Positions 9,125 through 16,604 of a stretch of DNA of 64,000 nt are shown in pieces. The notes under the pieces were generated by a model, which worked only from the letters and a program-made list of their open reading frames with translations, ran no database searches and was not told where the DNA came from. The first letter of the stretch is position 1; each line of letters opens with the position of its first letter. Source of the stretch: UBA4466 sp963925035. Lineage in GTDB: Bacteria; Bacteroidota; Bacteroidia; Flavobacteriales_D; Crocinitomicaceae. Location: NCBI GenBank assembly GCA_963925035.1, contig CAWUSK010000017.1:1-64000 (forward strand), in the 5' to 3' direction. Both the position numbers and the translations under genes were made by a program.

Positions 9125-9162
9125 AAAAAAAATCCTATCAGCCCAAAGACAGACAGGATTTT
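9125..9162 (-). terminator. Intrinsic terminator of the small membrane peptide gene
   Basis: On the minus strand AAATCCTGTC (9164-9155 region) pairs with GATAGGATTT (9141-9131 region) in a 10-bp stem with one G-T pair and a 12-nt loop. It is followed by a run of T. It sits 20 bp after the stop of the 32-codon ORF and before the GH3 gene start, so it separates the two units. Confidence 0.72.
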
Positions 9163-9182
9163 AGCATTATCTATGTTTTTTA

Positions 9183-9281
9183 TTAACCAAAGAAAACCAA
9201 GGAAAGTACAAGCGCAATCAATACAATTGATACGATTGTTCCCAAAGCAACTGTTGATTTTTCAAAATAATTATCTGACAT
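9183..9281 (-). CDS. Small single-pass membrane peptide (32 aa)
   Basis: A 32-codon ORF too short for usual gene callers. The peptide is MSDNYFEKS followed by one uninterrupted hydrophobic helix of about 20 residues (VALGTIVSIVLIALVLSLVF) and FG. The ORF is flanked by a TAACTTTG box 16 bp upstream and a strong hairpin terminator 20 bp downstream, so it looks like an independent unit. I recognise no family. It could be a structural subunit of a membrane complex or a regulatory microprotein. Real coding status is supported by layout, not by homology. Confidence 0.6.
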   Translation of the reverse strand: MSDNYFEKSTVALGTIVSIVLIALVLSLVFFG

Positions 9282-9297
9282 GGTATCCTGTTTTTGT

Positions 9298-9305
9298 CAA
9301 AGTTA
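9298..9305 (-). promoter_or_regulatory. Candidate -7 box for the 32-aa membrane peptide gene
   Basis: Read on the minus strand the sequence is TAACTTTG, a full match to TAnnTTTG, 16 bp upstream of the ATG. No TTG is found at the expected upstream distance, so only half of the promoter is seen. Confidence 0.45.
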
Positions 9306-9338
9306 AAAAAAATATTATTGTGTGAAAGTAGAAATGAA

Positions 9339-10353
9339 TTATTTCACTTTAGAAAAGTTTTTAATATCGCAAAATTGCGGTTCACAAACATATTCACCTT
9401 TCTTGTTTATTACTCCCCAAACCTCTCCAACATGCAATGCAACGAATCCATCTTGAAAGTCTCTAACCTTATCAAATTTCGCTTCAATTGCGCACTCTCC
9501 TTTGGCGTTTACATAACCTATTTTTTCTCTCATTTTCGCGTAAGCTAATCCATCAGATAAATCGCCGAGTCCCATTGCATCTTTAGGTGAAAATGTTTCG
9601 CCATCTTTACGAAGGTAAACCCAAACAGCTCCTAACTTAAAACGCGCAACACCAGAAAATTTTTCAAATTATTTGGCTGCAAGAAATTTTGCTTCTATCA
9701 CCATTTTTCCAGAATTATCAATCAAATCGACAATTCCATCTGCATTTTTAACCCATACTAAACCGTTTAAAAAATAACCAACGGCTTTGTACTTTGTAGC
9801 AATCACTAACTTTCCATAAACATTGATATATCCAAAATAATTTTGTGGTTGCTTGAAAAGGAATAAAACCATATTTGTAATAATCTAAGTCGGTCACATC
9901 CGGAACTGGCATGCTTGAACTGTCCTTAAGAACGTAAAAGTCTTTCCCTATTTGGCTGCTGCCACCCCGTTTTCAAAGTCGGAAATAGTCGTGTATTTAA
10001 AGTCGTGAATACTTTTCCTTTTGTATCAATTACGCTTGAAGTTTAGACTGCGCAATTACAAGTAAACCACTTGAAAAACCGCGTTTACCAAAACCAAAAA
10101 TACTGATTGGTATAAACCCCCTGTACTTCAACAACGATTTCTTCATTCGCTTTATTAATAACACTCCATACTTTTCCTTTACGAACAAGAGTTGCCACTT
10201 CATTCGAAAACTCAAGAACTTCATCGTAAGTTGCAGAAATCACTTCTTCTCCTTTTTAATTCATAAAACCCCAAAGACGTGTCTCTGCGTTTGGACAAAT
10301 GATGCTAACGATAGAAGCAATAGTGTTAAAACACTTAAAATAGATGCTTTTAT
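9339..10353 (-). pseudogene. WG-repeat protein, multiply disrupted
   Basis: On the minus strand three frames together encode WG (KWG) repeats: TRLWGFMN-stop-KGEEVISATYDEV, then KVWSVINKANEEIV, FGKRGFSSGLLVIAQ, YFGYINVYGKLVIATKYKAV, and finally EKIGYVNAKGECAIEAKFDKV and EVWGVINKKGEYVCEPQFCDI. Each repeat is of the usual kind (xWGxINxxGxxVIxxxFD), but in-frame stops and several frameshifts separate them, and no intact start codon is visible at the 5-prime end. The pattern fits an old dead gene rather than one sequencing error. WG-repeat proteins are usually surface or secreted. Confidence 0.8.
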
Positions 10354-10373
10354 AGTGATAGGTTTTAATTTTT

Positions 10374-11087
10374 TTAATCTCTCCCCCCTATCAATCTCAA
10401 TAAAGAAAGGAACAAGTTTACAAATAAAATATACAATTGAAGTCCACCGACTAACGCTAATTTACTTCTATCCAAATGCGATAAAGATTGATCTTGCGCA
10501 ACTCCTTTTAATTGTTGCATGTAATATGCTGTTAATCCTGTAAAAACAAATACTCCAAGAATCGCTAAAACAAAACTGAAATCAAATCCAGTAATCCATC
10601 CTACAATACTTGCGATGAACATCCCAATAAAAACCATGTATAACAAACTTCCAAATTTTGTTAAATCAGTTTGAGTAGTATATCCTAAAACTGCCATCCC
10701 ACCAAACGAACCGGCAGTCACGAAGAATGTAATTGCAATATCTTTTCCTGCGTACATCAACATTACCGAACTTAAACTAAGTCCCATTAACACTGAAAAA
10801 AGCATAAACAAAAGCACTAACAATCCAAAGGACAATCGTTGATATGCCATTTGTATTACTAATCCTAGTCCAAGTGGTGCGAATGCAACTACATAAAATA
10901 AAGGTACTGCTCCAGTTCCTTCTGCGTTGATAAAATATTTTGCAAAAATTTCTGGCGTTCCTGCTGAATAAGCAATAATTCCAGAAATTGCTAACGCTCC
11001 AAACATGTATACATACACATTCTTAAAAAAGTCTCTCGTAATCTCTTTCGAGTAACCCTGTCCGTCTTGATCTAAAATCGAGTTCAT
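10374..11087 (-). CDS. Bax inhibitor-1/YccA family membrane protein
   Basis: A 237-residue protein with about seven hydrophobic helices and a short charged N-terminus (MNSILDQDGQGYSKEITRDFFKNVYVYMF) typical of bacterial BI-1 proteins. VMLMYAGKDIAITFFVTAGSFGGMAVLGYTT-like and DLTKFGSLLYM segments are family hallmarks. Related proteins are pH-sensitive calcium leak channels or FtsH partners; the exact role here is unknown. It starts only 1 bp after the folE stop, so it is the third gene of the PTPS-folE unit. Confidence 0.86.
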   Translation of the reverse strand: MNSILDQDGQGYSKEITRDFFKNVYVYMFGALAISGIIAYSAGTPEIFAKYFINAEGTGAVPLFYVVAFAPLGLGLVIQMAYQRLSFGLLVLLFMLFSVLMGLSLSSVMLMYAGKDIAITFFVTAGSFGGMAVLGYTTQTDLTKFGSLLYMVFIGMFIASIVGWITGFDFSFVLAILGVFVFTGLTAYYMQQLKGVAQDQSLSHLDRSKLALVGGLQLYILFVNLFLSLLRLIGGRD

Positions 11088-11088
11088 G

Positions 11089-11670
11089 TTAATGTAATTT
11101 GGCTTGTATTAAATTAATAAATTCTTTTCTCGTTGAGTCATTTTTCAAAAACAATCCTGTAAACGCACTAGAAGTAGTTACCGAATTTTGTTTTTGCACT
11201 CCTCTCATTTGCATGCACATATGTGAAGCTTCAATTACCACGGCAACTCCTTTCGGAGCTAGCGTTCGTTGAATGCAATCACGAATTTCAATAGTTAAAC
11301 GTTCTTGAACTTGAAGTCTTCTTGAGTACGCATCAACAATTCGTGGGATTTTACTTAATCCAACAATTTTTCCGTTTGGAATGTAAGCAATATGTGCTTT
11401 TCCAAAAAACGGTAACATATGATGCTCGCACATAGAATATACTTCGATGTCCTTTACAATTACCATTTCCGAATATTCTTCATGAAAAATAGCTGAATTC
11501 ATTATGTCGTCTGGATTTTGGTCGTATCCTTGCGTAAGAAATTGCATTGATTTCGCCATGCGTTCCGGCGTTTTTTGTAACCCTTCGCGCGATCCGTCTT
11601 CCCCAATTAAATAAAGCGCTTCCTTGTAAAGTCCCGCTAGTTTATCAGTCAATTCGTCGTTATATTCCAT
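11089..11670 (-). CDS. folE: GTP cyclohydrolase I
   Basis: A 193-residue enzyme, the usual length for bacterial type I. Zinc ligands are visible in SMCEHHMLPFFGKAHIAYIP (about residue 80) and HMCMQMRGVQ (about 150). GLSKIPRIVDAYSRRLQVQERLT is the conserved core helix. It opens GTP to 7,8-dihydroneopterin triphosphate, the shared precursor of folate, tetrahydrobiopterin and queuosine. The upstream neighbour, 20 bp away, is a PTPS that would use this product, so the pair is a pterin unit. Confidence 0.93.
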   Translation of the reverse strand: MEYNDELTDKLAGLYKEALYLIGEDGSREGLQKTPERMAKSMQFLTQGYDQNPDDIMNSAIFHEEYSEMVIVKDIEVYSMCEHHMLPFFGKAHIAYIPNGKIVGLSKIPRIVDAYSRRLQVQERLTIEIRDCIQRTLAPKGVAVVIEASHMCMQMRGVQKQNSVTTSSAFTGLFLKNDSTRKEFINLIQAKLH

Positions 11671-11690
11671 TTTTTTTCTTTTATTCGAAA

Positions 11691-12122
11691 TTAAAAAGGC
11701 TCGTTTCCACCAAAATATTCAACGTAATTGTTTTCCGTTTCAACTAATTTGATTTTCACCAACTCTCCACCCGCTTTTTCAATTGGTGCTTTTATTCGAG
11801 CCCATAATTGAATCACAACATTTTCAGTGGATGCCAACATTCCTTTTAAAAAAGGCACATCCAAATTTAAGTTTTTGTGATCCAGTGGTTCGATTACTTC
11901 TAATTTAATTATATCACTTAAGTCCTTTAAATTGATTACAAATCCAGTATCTAGACTCGGAACTCCTTTAACAGTTACGAAAATCGTGAAATTATGTCCG
12001 TGCCAATTGTGATTGCTGCACCTTCCAAACACTTCTTCGTTCATTTCTGCTGACCAATCTTCGCGGTACAACTTGTGCGCCGCGTTAAATGTTTCTCTTC
12101 TTGTTATGTAAACTGTCTTCAC
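11691..12122 (-). CDS. 6-pyruvoyl-tetrahydropterin synthase-like (PTPS/QueD family), copy 1
   Basis: A 143-residue enzyme of the PTPS/QueD fold. Zinc-site motifs are FNAAHKL (His about 15) and HGHNF (about 40). The catalytic Cys lies five residues before HGH (CSNHNWHGH, pattern C-x5-HGH) instead of the C-x3-HGH of QueD. PLDHKNLNLDVP and VKIKLVETENNYVEYFGG also resemble animal PTPS closely. The expected reaction for that pattern is dihydroneopterin triphosphate to 6-pyruvoyl-tetrahydropterin, a tetrahydrobiopterin step; automatic pipelines would say QueD. It precedes folE. Confidence 0.82.
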   Translation of the reverse strand: MKTVYITRRETFNAAHKLYREDWSAEMNEEVFGRCSNHNWHGHNFTIFVTVKGVPSLDTGFVINLKDLSDIIKLEVIEPLDHKNLNLDVPFLKGMLASTENVVIQLWARIKAPIEKAGGELVKIKLVETENNYVEYFGGNEPF

Positions 12123-12138
12123 TCTATTGATTAAAGGA

Positions 12139-12146
12139 CAAATATA
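12139..12146 (-). promoter_or_regulatory. -7 box upstream of PTPS-folE unit
   Basis: Minus-strand TATATTTG, a full TAnnTTTG match, ends 16 bp before the PTPS ATG at 12122. No matching TTG is seen upstream. The box lies in the divergent gap shared with tlyA. Confidence 0.45.
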
Positions 12147-12235
12147 GCTATGAATTACGAATGAATAAACATTTCTCGCTGACTATTCTTAGAGCCTTTT
12201 TAATTCCATTTAACGTAATCTCAACAAGGAAGGAT

Positions 12236-12243
12236 TATCTTTG
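12236..12243 (+). promoter_or_regulatory. -7 box directly before tlyA start
   Basis: TATCTTTG ends only 4 bp before the ATG at 12248. If transcription starts at the usual distance from this box, the mRNA would begin at or within a few bases of the start codon. Confidence 0.5.
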
Positions 12244-12247
12244 CTCT

Positions 12248-12988
12248 ATGGAAGAAGAACGTTTGGACAAATTACTAGTTCAATTAAACCTTGTCAACAC
12301 AAGAGTTAGAGCAGAAAAAATCATCAAAGAAGATGGTGTAAAAGTAAATGGTGTGTTGATTACCAAGACAGGGAAACGCTTTCCAATTGACAGCAAAATT
12401 GAACTCATGTCAGAAGAAACTCCATGGGTTTCTAGAGGAGCATTGAAATTATTTGGAGCATTGGAAAAATGGCCCATTGAAATCGACGGTAAAACCTTTA
12501 TGGATATTGGTGCTTCCATAGGTGGATTTACTGAAGTACTTCTAAAAAATGGCGCTTCAAAAGTCTTTTGTGTGGACGTTAATCGCGATCAATTGCATGT
12601 TTCAATCAAAGGAAATCAAAAAGTGATAAACCTTGACAAAACGCATGTCAGAGAATTGAATTCCAAATTAATTACAGAACAAGTCGACGGCTGTGTTGTG
12701 GATATCTCACTTCTTTCGTTGGATAAGGTATTTCCATTTATACACGCATTCATCCGTCCAAATGGAACTGTTTTCGTTTTAATTAATCCTCGATTTGAAG
12801 CAGATAAAGAACATGTAGGTAAAAACGGAATCGTAAAGGATAAAAAATTATTCCCAGAAATTCTTGAGAAAATAAAACGTTTAGGAAAGGGGAACAACCT
12901 GGAATACATCGACCAAATTGAATCACCAATTTTAGGAGAAGATGGAAACCAGGAGTTCATTATGTACTTTTCAAAAGTCGGCCAATAA
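12248..12988 (+). CDS. tlyA: TlyA family rRNA 2-prime-O-methyltransferase (S4 domain plus FtsJ-like domain)
   Basis: A 246-residue protein. An N-terminal S4 RNA-binding domain (RLDKLLVQLNLVNTRVRAEKII through KRFPIDSKIELM) is followed by the TlyA hallmark PWVSRGALKLFGALE and a SAM-binding FMDIGASIGGFTEVLL motif (about residue 82). TlyA enzymes methylate ribose of cytidines in 16S and 23S rRNA. The segment VLINPRFEADKEHVGKNGIVKD replaces the usual LVKPQFE, with Asn in place of Lys, so catalysis may be altered. ATG 12248 was chosen because it begins the S4 domain; an in-frame ATG at 12161 lies upstream of the promoter box. Confidence 0.85.
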   Translation: MEEERLDKLLVQLNLVNTRVRAEKIIKEDGVKVNGVLITKTGKRFPIDSKIELMSEETPWVSRGALKLFGALEKWPIEIDGKTFMDIGASIGGFTEVLLKNGASKVFCVDVNRDQLHVSIKGNQKVINLDKTHVRELNSKLITEQVDGCVVDISLLSLDKVFPFIHAFIRPNGTVFVLINPRFEADKEHVGKNGIVKDKKLFPEILEKIKRLGKGNNLEYIDQIESPILGEDGNQEFIMYFSKVGQ

Positions 12989-13038
12989 AATAAACGAATT
13001 TTTCTCTGTTTAGAACCATTCAAAATAAGGGGAATTCG

Positions 13039-13046
13039 TATCTTTG
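13039..13046 (+). promoter_or_regulatory. -7 box directly before sufS start
   Basis: TATCTTTG, identical to the box before tlyA, ends 4 bp before the sufS ATG at 13051, again predicting a leaderless or nearly leaderless transcript. Confidence 0.5.
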
Positions 13047-13050
13047 TTCC

Positions 13051-14289
13051 ATGAAACAACGTGAAGCAATAACACAATTCGATGTTGCATCGATTCGAGA
13101 ACAGTTTCCGGCTTTACATCAGACCGTTTACGGCAAGCCATTGGTCTATTTAGACAATGGAGCAACTTCCCAAAAACCTCAGGTGGTGATTGACGCAATT
13201 GATCGTTATTACAGCAAAGAAAATTCAAATATTCACCGTGGCGTTCACTTTTTAAGCCAACACGCGACAACTTTATATGAAGACGCGCGAACAACAATTC
13301 AGAAATACATTAACGCACCATCTTCAGATGAAGTTTTGTTTACATCTGGAACAACCGGTGGAATAAACTTAGTAGCATTTTCTTTTGGAGAAACATTGAA
13401 GGAAGAAGATGAAATTATCATTTCTGCAATGGAGCACCACTCAAACATCGTTCCATGGCAACTATTGTGTGAAAGAAAAAAATGTGTTTTGAAAGTTATT
13501 CCAATTAACTCCAAAGGTGAGTTGATTATGGATGAATTTGACAAACTTCTTTCAAGTAAAACTAAATTAGTTTCTGTTACGCATATTTCAAATGCACTTG
13601 GAACGATTAATCCGATTCGTGAAATTATTTCAAAAGCTCATTCTATTGGATCGAAAGTGTTAATAGATGGTGCGCAAAGTATTCAGCACACAAAAATTGA
13701 TGTGCAAGAATTGGATTGTGATTTCTTTATTTTTTCGGGACATAAAGTATTTGGTCCAACCGGAGTTGGAATCTTATTTGGAAAAAGAGAATTACTAGAC
13801 CAAATGCCTCCTTATCAAGGTGGTGGTGATATGATTGCGAAAGTAACGTTTGAAAAAACTACATATAATGAGCTTCCTCATAAATTTGAGGCTGGAACTC
13901 CAAACATTTCTGGTGGTATTGCTCTTGGAACAGCTTTTGACTTTTTGAACCAATTAGATCTTGATGCTGTTGAAGCATACGAAACAGATTTGTTGAATTA
14001 CGCGCAGTCAGAGTTATTAAAACTGGAAGGGTTGCGCATCATTGGAACCGCAGCACATAAAACAAGCGTCGTTTCTTTTGTTATTGATGGCTTGCATCCT
14101 TTTGATGTGGGAACATTACTTGACAAACAAGGAATTGCTATTCGAACTGGGCATCACTGCACACAACCCGTAATGGATTTCTTTGAAATTCCTGGGACAA
14201 TTCGAGCTAGTTTTGCATTCTACAACACAAAAGAAGAGGTAGATGTATTAGTGAATGGATTGAAGAGAAGTATATCGATGCTTAAATAA
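13051..14289 (+). CDS. sufS: Cysteine desulfurase SufS
   Basis: A 412-residue class V aminotransferase-fold PLP enzyme. MEHHSNIVPW (about residue 130), VLIDGAQSIQH with the PLP-contacting Asp (about 205), and FSGHKVFGPTG with the Schiff-base Lys (about 231) are present. The persulfide-forming Cys is in RTGHHCTQP (about residue 371), the group II SufS arrangement. It removes sulfur from cysteine for Fe-S cluster assembly and normally works with SufE, whose gene follows 36 bp downstream. Confidence 0.93.
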   Translation: MKQREAITQFDVASIREQFPALHQTVYGKPLVYLDNGATSQKPQVVIDAIDRYYSKENSNIHRGVHFLSQHATTLYEDARTTIQKYINAPSSDEVLFTSGTTGGINLVAFSFGETLKEEDEIIISAMEHHSNIVPWQLLCERKKCVLKVIPINSKGELIMDEFDKLLSSKTKLVSVTHISNALGTINPIREIISKAHSIGSKVLIDGAQSIQHTKIDVQELDCDFFIFSGHKVFGPTGVGILFGKRELLDQMPPYQGGGDMIAKVTFEKTTYNELPHKFEAGTPNISGGIALGTAFDFLNQLDLDAVEAYETDLLNYAQSELLKLEGLRIIGTAAHKTSVVSFVIDGLHPFDVGTLLDKQGIAIRTGHHCTQPVMDFFEIPGTIRASFAFYNTKEEVDVLVNGLKRSISMLK

Positions 14290-14325
14290 TTGATAATTAA
14301 CAGTTGATAATTGACAATTAAAAAT
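14290..14325. repeat. Short AT-rich imperfect direct repeat
   Basis: Between sufS and sufE the unit TTGATAATT / TTGACAATT recurs about three times, separated by AACAG or similar. Such runs occur in the gaps of many AT-rich Bacteroidota genomes. It carries no hairpin plus T-run, so it is not a terminator. Confidence 0.5.
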
Positions 14326-14742
14326 ATGACATTAGAGGAAAAGCAAAAAGAGATAATTGAAGAGTTCGCGATATATGATGATTGGATGGACAAATACGAG
14401 TACATCATCGAATTAGGAAAAGAACTTCCGATTATTGAAGAAGGAAAAAAAACAGAGGATAGATTAATTGAAGGATGTCAGTCACGTGTTTGGCTAGAAA
14501 CAGAATTGGAGGGTGGGAAAATGAAATTCACTGCTGATTCTGATGCGATTATTACAAAGGGAATAATTGGACTTCTAATTCGCGTTATGAACGACGAAGA
14601 TCCAAAAACAATTGCAACTTCTGATTTATTTTTCATTCGTGAAATCGGATTGCAAGAACACTTATCTCCAACACGCGCTAATGGACTAGCAAGTATGGTG
14701 AAACGAATGAAAATGAGCGCATTAAAAGCACTAACAAATTAA
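14326..14742 (+). CDS. sufE: SufE family sulfur-transfer protein
   Basis: A 138-residue protein with the SufE pattern: a helical start (TLEEKQKEIIEEFAIYDDWMDKYEYIIELG), then LIEGCQSRVWLE with the sulfur-accepting Cys at residue 51, and a C-terminal LSPTRANGLASMVKRMK. It accepts persulfide sulfur from SufS and raises its turnover. The TTG at 14311 lies in the repeat; ATG 14326 matches the family start. The DUF59 gene follows 3 bp after the stop. Confidence 0.92.
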   Translation: MTLEEKQKEIIEEFAIYDDWMDKYEYIIELGKELPIIEEGKKTEDRLIEGCQSRVWLETELEGGKMKFTADSDAIITKGIIGLLIRVMNDEDPKTIATSDLFFIREIGLQEHLSPTRANGLASMVKRMKMSALKALTN

Positions 14743-14745
14743 GAC

Positions 14746-15051
14746 ATGAACGCACAAGAAGATAAAGTAGTTGAGATCTTAAAAACAATTTTTGATCCTG
14801 AAATTCCAGTAGACATTTACGAATTAGGACTCATTTATGAAGTGAAAATCGACAAGGAGAATAATGTTGAAATCGAAATGACTTTGACTTCTCCAAATTG
14901 TCCTGTAGCAGAATCAATGCCTGCGGACGTAGAAAAGAAAGTCTCGGACCATGAAATGTTCAATTCATGTAAGGTAAATATTGTTTTCGATCCACCTTGG
15001 GACAAAGACATGATGAGTGAAGAAGCACAATTGGAGTTAGGTTTTTTATAA
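14746..15051 (+). CDS. MIP18/DUF59 family Fe-S assembly protein (SufT/PaaD-like)
   Basis: A 101-residue protein with IFDPEIPVDIYELGLIYEV and LTSPNCPVAESMP, the core of the MIP18/DUF59 family with its conserved Cys, and a C-terminal FDPPWDKDMMSEEAQLELGF typical of the SUF-linked subgroup. Members help maturation of Fe-S proteins. Together with sufS and sufE it forms a three-gene unit; scaffold genes sufB, sufC and sufD are not in this window. Confidence 0.88.
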   Translation: MNAQEDKVVEILKTIFDPEIPVDIYELGLIYEVKIDKENNVEIEMTLTSPNCPVAESMPADVEKKVSDHEMFNSCKVNIVFDPPWDKDMMSEEAQLELGFL

Positions 15052-15167
15052 ATTAGAATCAAGACAAAAGATATAAAGACCTATTATCTGGTCAATTTCG
15101 TTTCGTGTCAAAAAAATTAATTATTTTAAACCAACAATTAAGTCTTGAATCATTAAGTCTAAAAAAA

Positions 15168-16409
15168 ATGAGAAGAGTAGTTATAACAGGCATGGGAGCA
15201 TTGACTCCAATAGGAAATAATTTAGAAGAATACTGGACAAATATCAAAAACGGTGTTTCAGGCGCTGGGCCAATTACTAAATTCGACACGGGAAAATTTA
15301 AAGCGAAATTTGCTTGTGAATTGAAGGGGTACGACCCGACAGATCATTTTGACGTAAAAGAAATAAAAAAATACGATCCATTTTCACAATATGCGCTTGT
15401 AGCGGTTGATGAAGCCATAAAAAATGGAAACATCAATTTTGATGAATTAAACAAAAATCGGATCGGTGTTATTTGGGGATCAGGAAATGGCGGTATTCAA
15501 TCCTTTCAAGACCAAATGATGGAATACTGCGAAGGAGACGGAACTCCCCGCTTTTCACCATTTTTCATTCCTCGAATTTTAGTTGATATTGCGGCAGGAA
15601 TTATTTCTATAAAATATGGATTAAGAGGTGTAAACTTCTGTCCTGTTTCTGCATGTGCGACATCGAACACTGCGATGATCGAAGCATTCAATCATATCAA
15701 ATGGGATAAAGCTGACATGATTGTCACAGGTGGTTCAGAAGCTGCAATTACCCAAGTATCAATGGGAGGATTTGCTTCAGCAAAAGCCCTTTCTACACGA
15801 AATGAAACTCCGGAAACAGCATCAAGACCTTTTGATGTTTCACGAGACGGCTTTGTTATGGGAGAAGGTGCAGGAGCATTAATTCTAGAGGAATACGAAC
15901 ACGCAAAAAAACGTGGAGCAACAATCTACGGAGAAGTTGTAGGTGGTGGACAAGCCGCAGACGCATATCACCTAACAGGAACTCATCCCGAAGGAGAAGG
16001 TGCCGTACTTGGAATGTTAGAGGCAATGCGAGAAGCGGGAATATCCGCTGATGATATTGATTATATAAATATGCATGCCACTTCTACTCCGCAAGGAGAT
16101 CAAAGTGAAATGATTGCAGTTGACCGAGTTTTTAATCAACGTAAAAGTTTATCTATCTCAGCGACAAAATCAATGACTGGTCATTTACTTGGAGCTGCGG
16201 GAGCGATTGAAGGAATTATAAGTGTGCTAGCATTGCGCGATGGACTTATTCCTCCAACAATAAATACGACTGAAATTGAACCAACTTTCAAGTATAATTA
16301 CCACTTTCCATTGACAAAAGCAGCACCAAAAGAAATGAAATATGCGATGAGTAATACCTTCGGTTTTGGAGGTCATATTGCTTCAATTGTCTTTAAAAAA
16401 TTCGAGTAA
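15168..16409 (+). CDS. fabF: Beta-ketoacyl-ACP synthase II
   Basis: A 413-residue thiolase-fold condensing enzyme of fatty acid elongation. The Cys-His-His triad is visible: Cys in VSACATSNTA (about 162), His in NMHATSTPQGD (about 303) and His in MTGHLLGAAGAIE (about 337). SNTFGFGGHIASIVFKK closes the protein, as in FabF. ATG 15168 begins the usual MRRVVITGMGALTPIGNN; the in-frame GTG at 15105 would add an unrelated tail. No acyl carrier protein gene is adjacent, so it may be transcribed with the SUF unit or alone. Confidence 0.93.
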   Translation: MRRVVITGMGALTPIGNNLEEYWTNIKNGVSGAGPITKFDTGKFKAKFACELKGYDPTDHFDVKEIKKYDPFSQYALVAVDEAIKNGNINFDELNKNRIGVIWGSGNGGIQSFQDQMMEYCEGDGTPRFSPFFIPRILVDIAAGIISIKYGLRGVNFCPVSACATSNTAMIEAFNHIKWDKADMIVTGGSEAAITQVSMGGFASAKALSTRNETPETASRPFDVSRDGFVMGEGAGALILEEYEHAKKRGATIYGEVVGGGQAADAYHLTGTHPEGEGAVLGMLEAMREAGISADDIDYINMHATSTPQGDQSEMIAVDRVFNQRKSLSISATKSMTGHLLGAAGAIEGIISVLALRDGLIPPTINTTEIEPTFKYNYHFPLTKAAPKEMKYAMSNTFGFGGHIASIVFKKFE

Positions 16410-16550
16410 TTCACTTATTGTTCTGATTTTTATCGTTTTAAATGATTTTTTATTCTTTTTGTGAAAATACTCATACACCTTTAAAATCAATGGTTAAAGT
16501 ATAATTCACTCTACAAAAAGCATCAATAAGAAGTAAACTATTTGATTTTT

Positions 16551-16582
16551 TTGTCGTTTGATGGAAAATTAAACTAACTTTG
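16551..16582 (+). promoter_or_regulatory. Promoter of the cold-shock gene
   Basis: TTG at 16551-16553, 21 bp, then TAACTTTG at 16575-16582, a full TAnnTTTG match. The ATG is at 16605, leaving a leader of about 20 nt. The long AT-rich gap of 195 bp after fabF otherwise shows no gene. Confidence 0.55.
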
Positions 16583-16604
16583 TCGCAATTAATAATATAT
16601 TATA

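Noticed and set aside
12161..12247. Longer tlyA start at the in-frame ATG 12161
   Set aside because: It would add 29 residues unlike any S4 domain and place a TATCTTTG box inside the coding part. ATG 12248 starts exactly at the S4 domain.
12616..13077. Long minus-strand open frame opposite tlyA
   Set aside because: It lies wholly within and just past a well-supported gene, and its translation has no domain, signal or membrane logic. It is a shadow of the plus-strand codons.
15052..15167. Possible small RNA or repeat between the DUF59 gene and fabF
   Set aside because: Phrases like CAAGACAAAAGA and AAGTCTTGAATCATTAAGTCT recur loosely, but no stable fold or exact repeat is seen.
16410..16604. 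20-codon ORF (MIFYSFCENTHTP...) in the gap before the cold-shock gene
   Set aside because: No promoter spacing, terminator, membrane or conserved pattern; composition equals that of the AT-rich gap.
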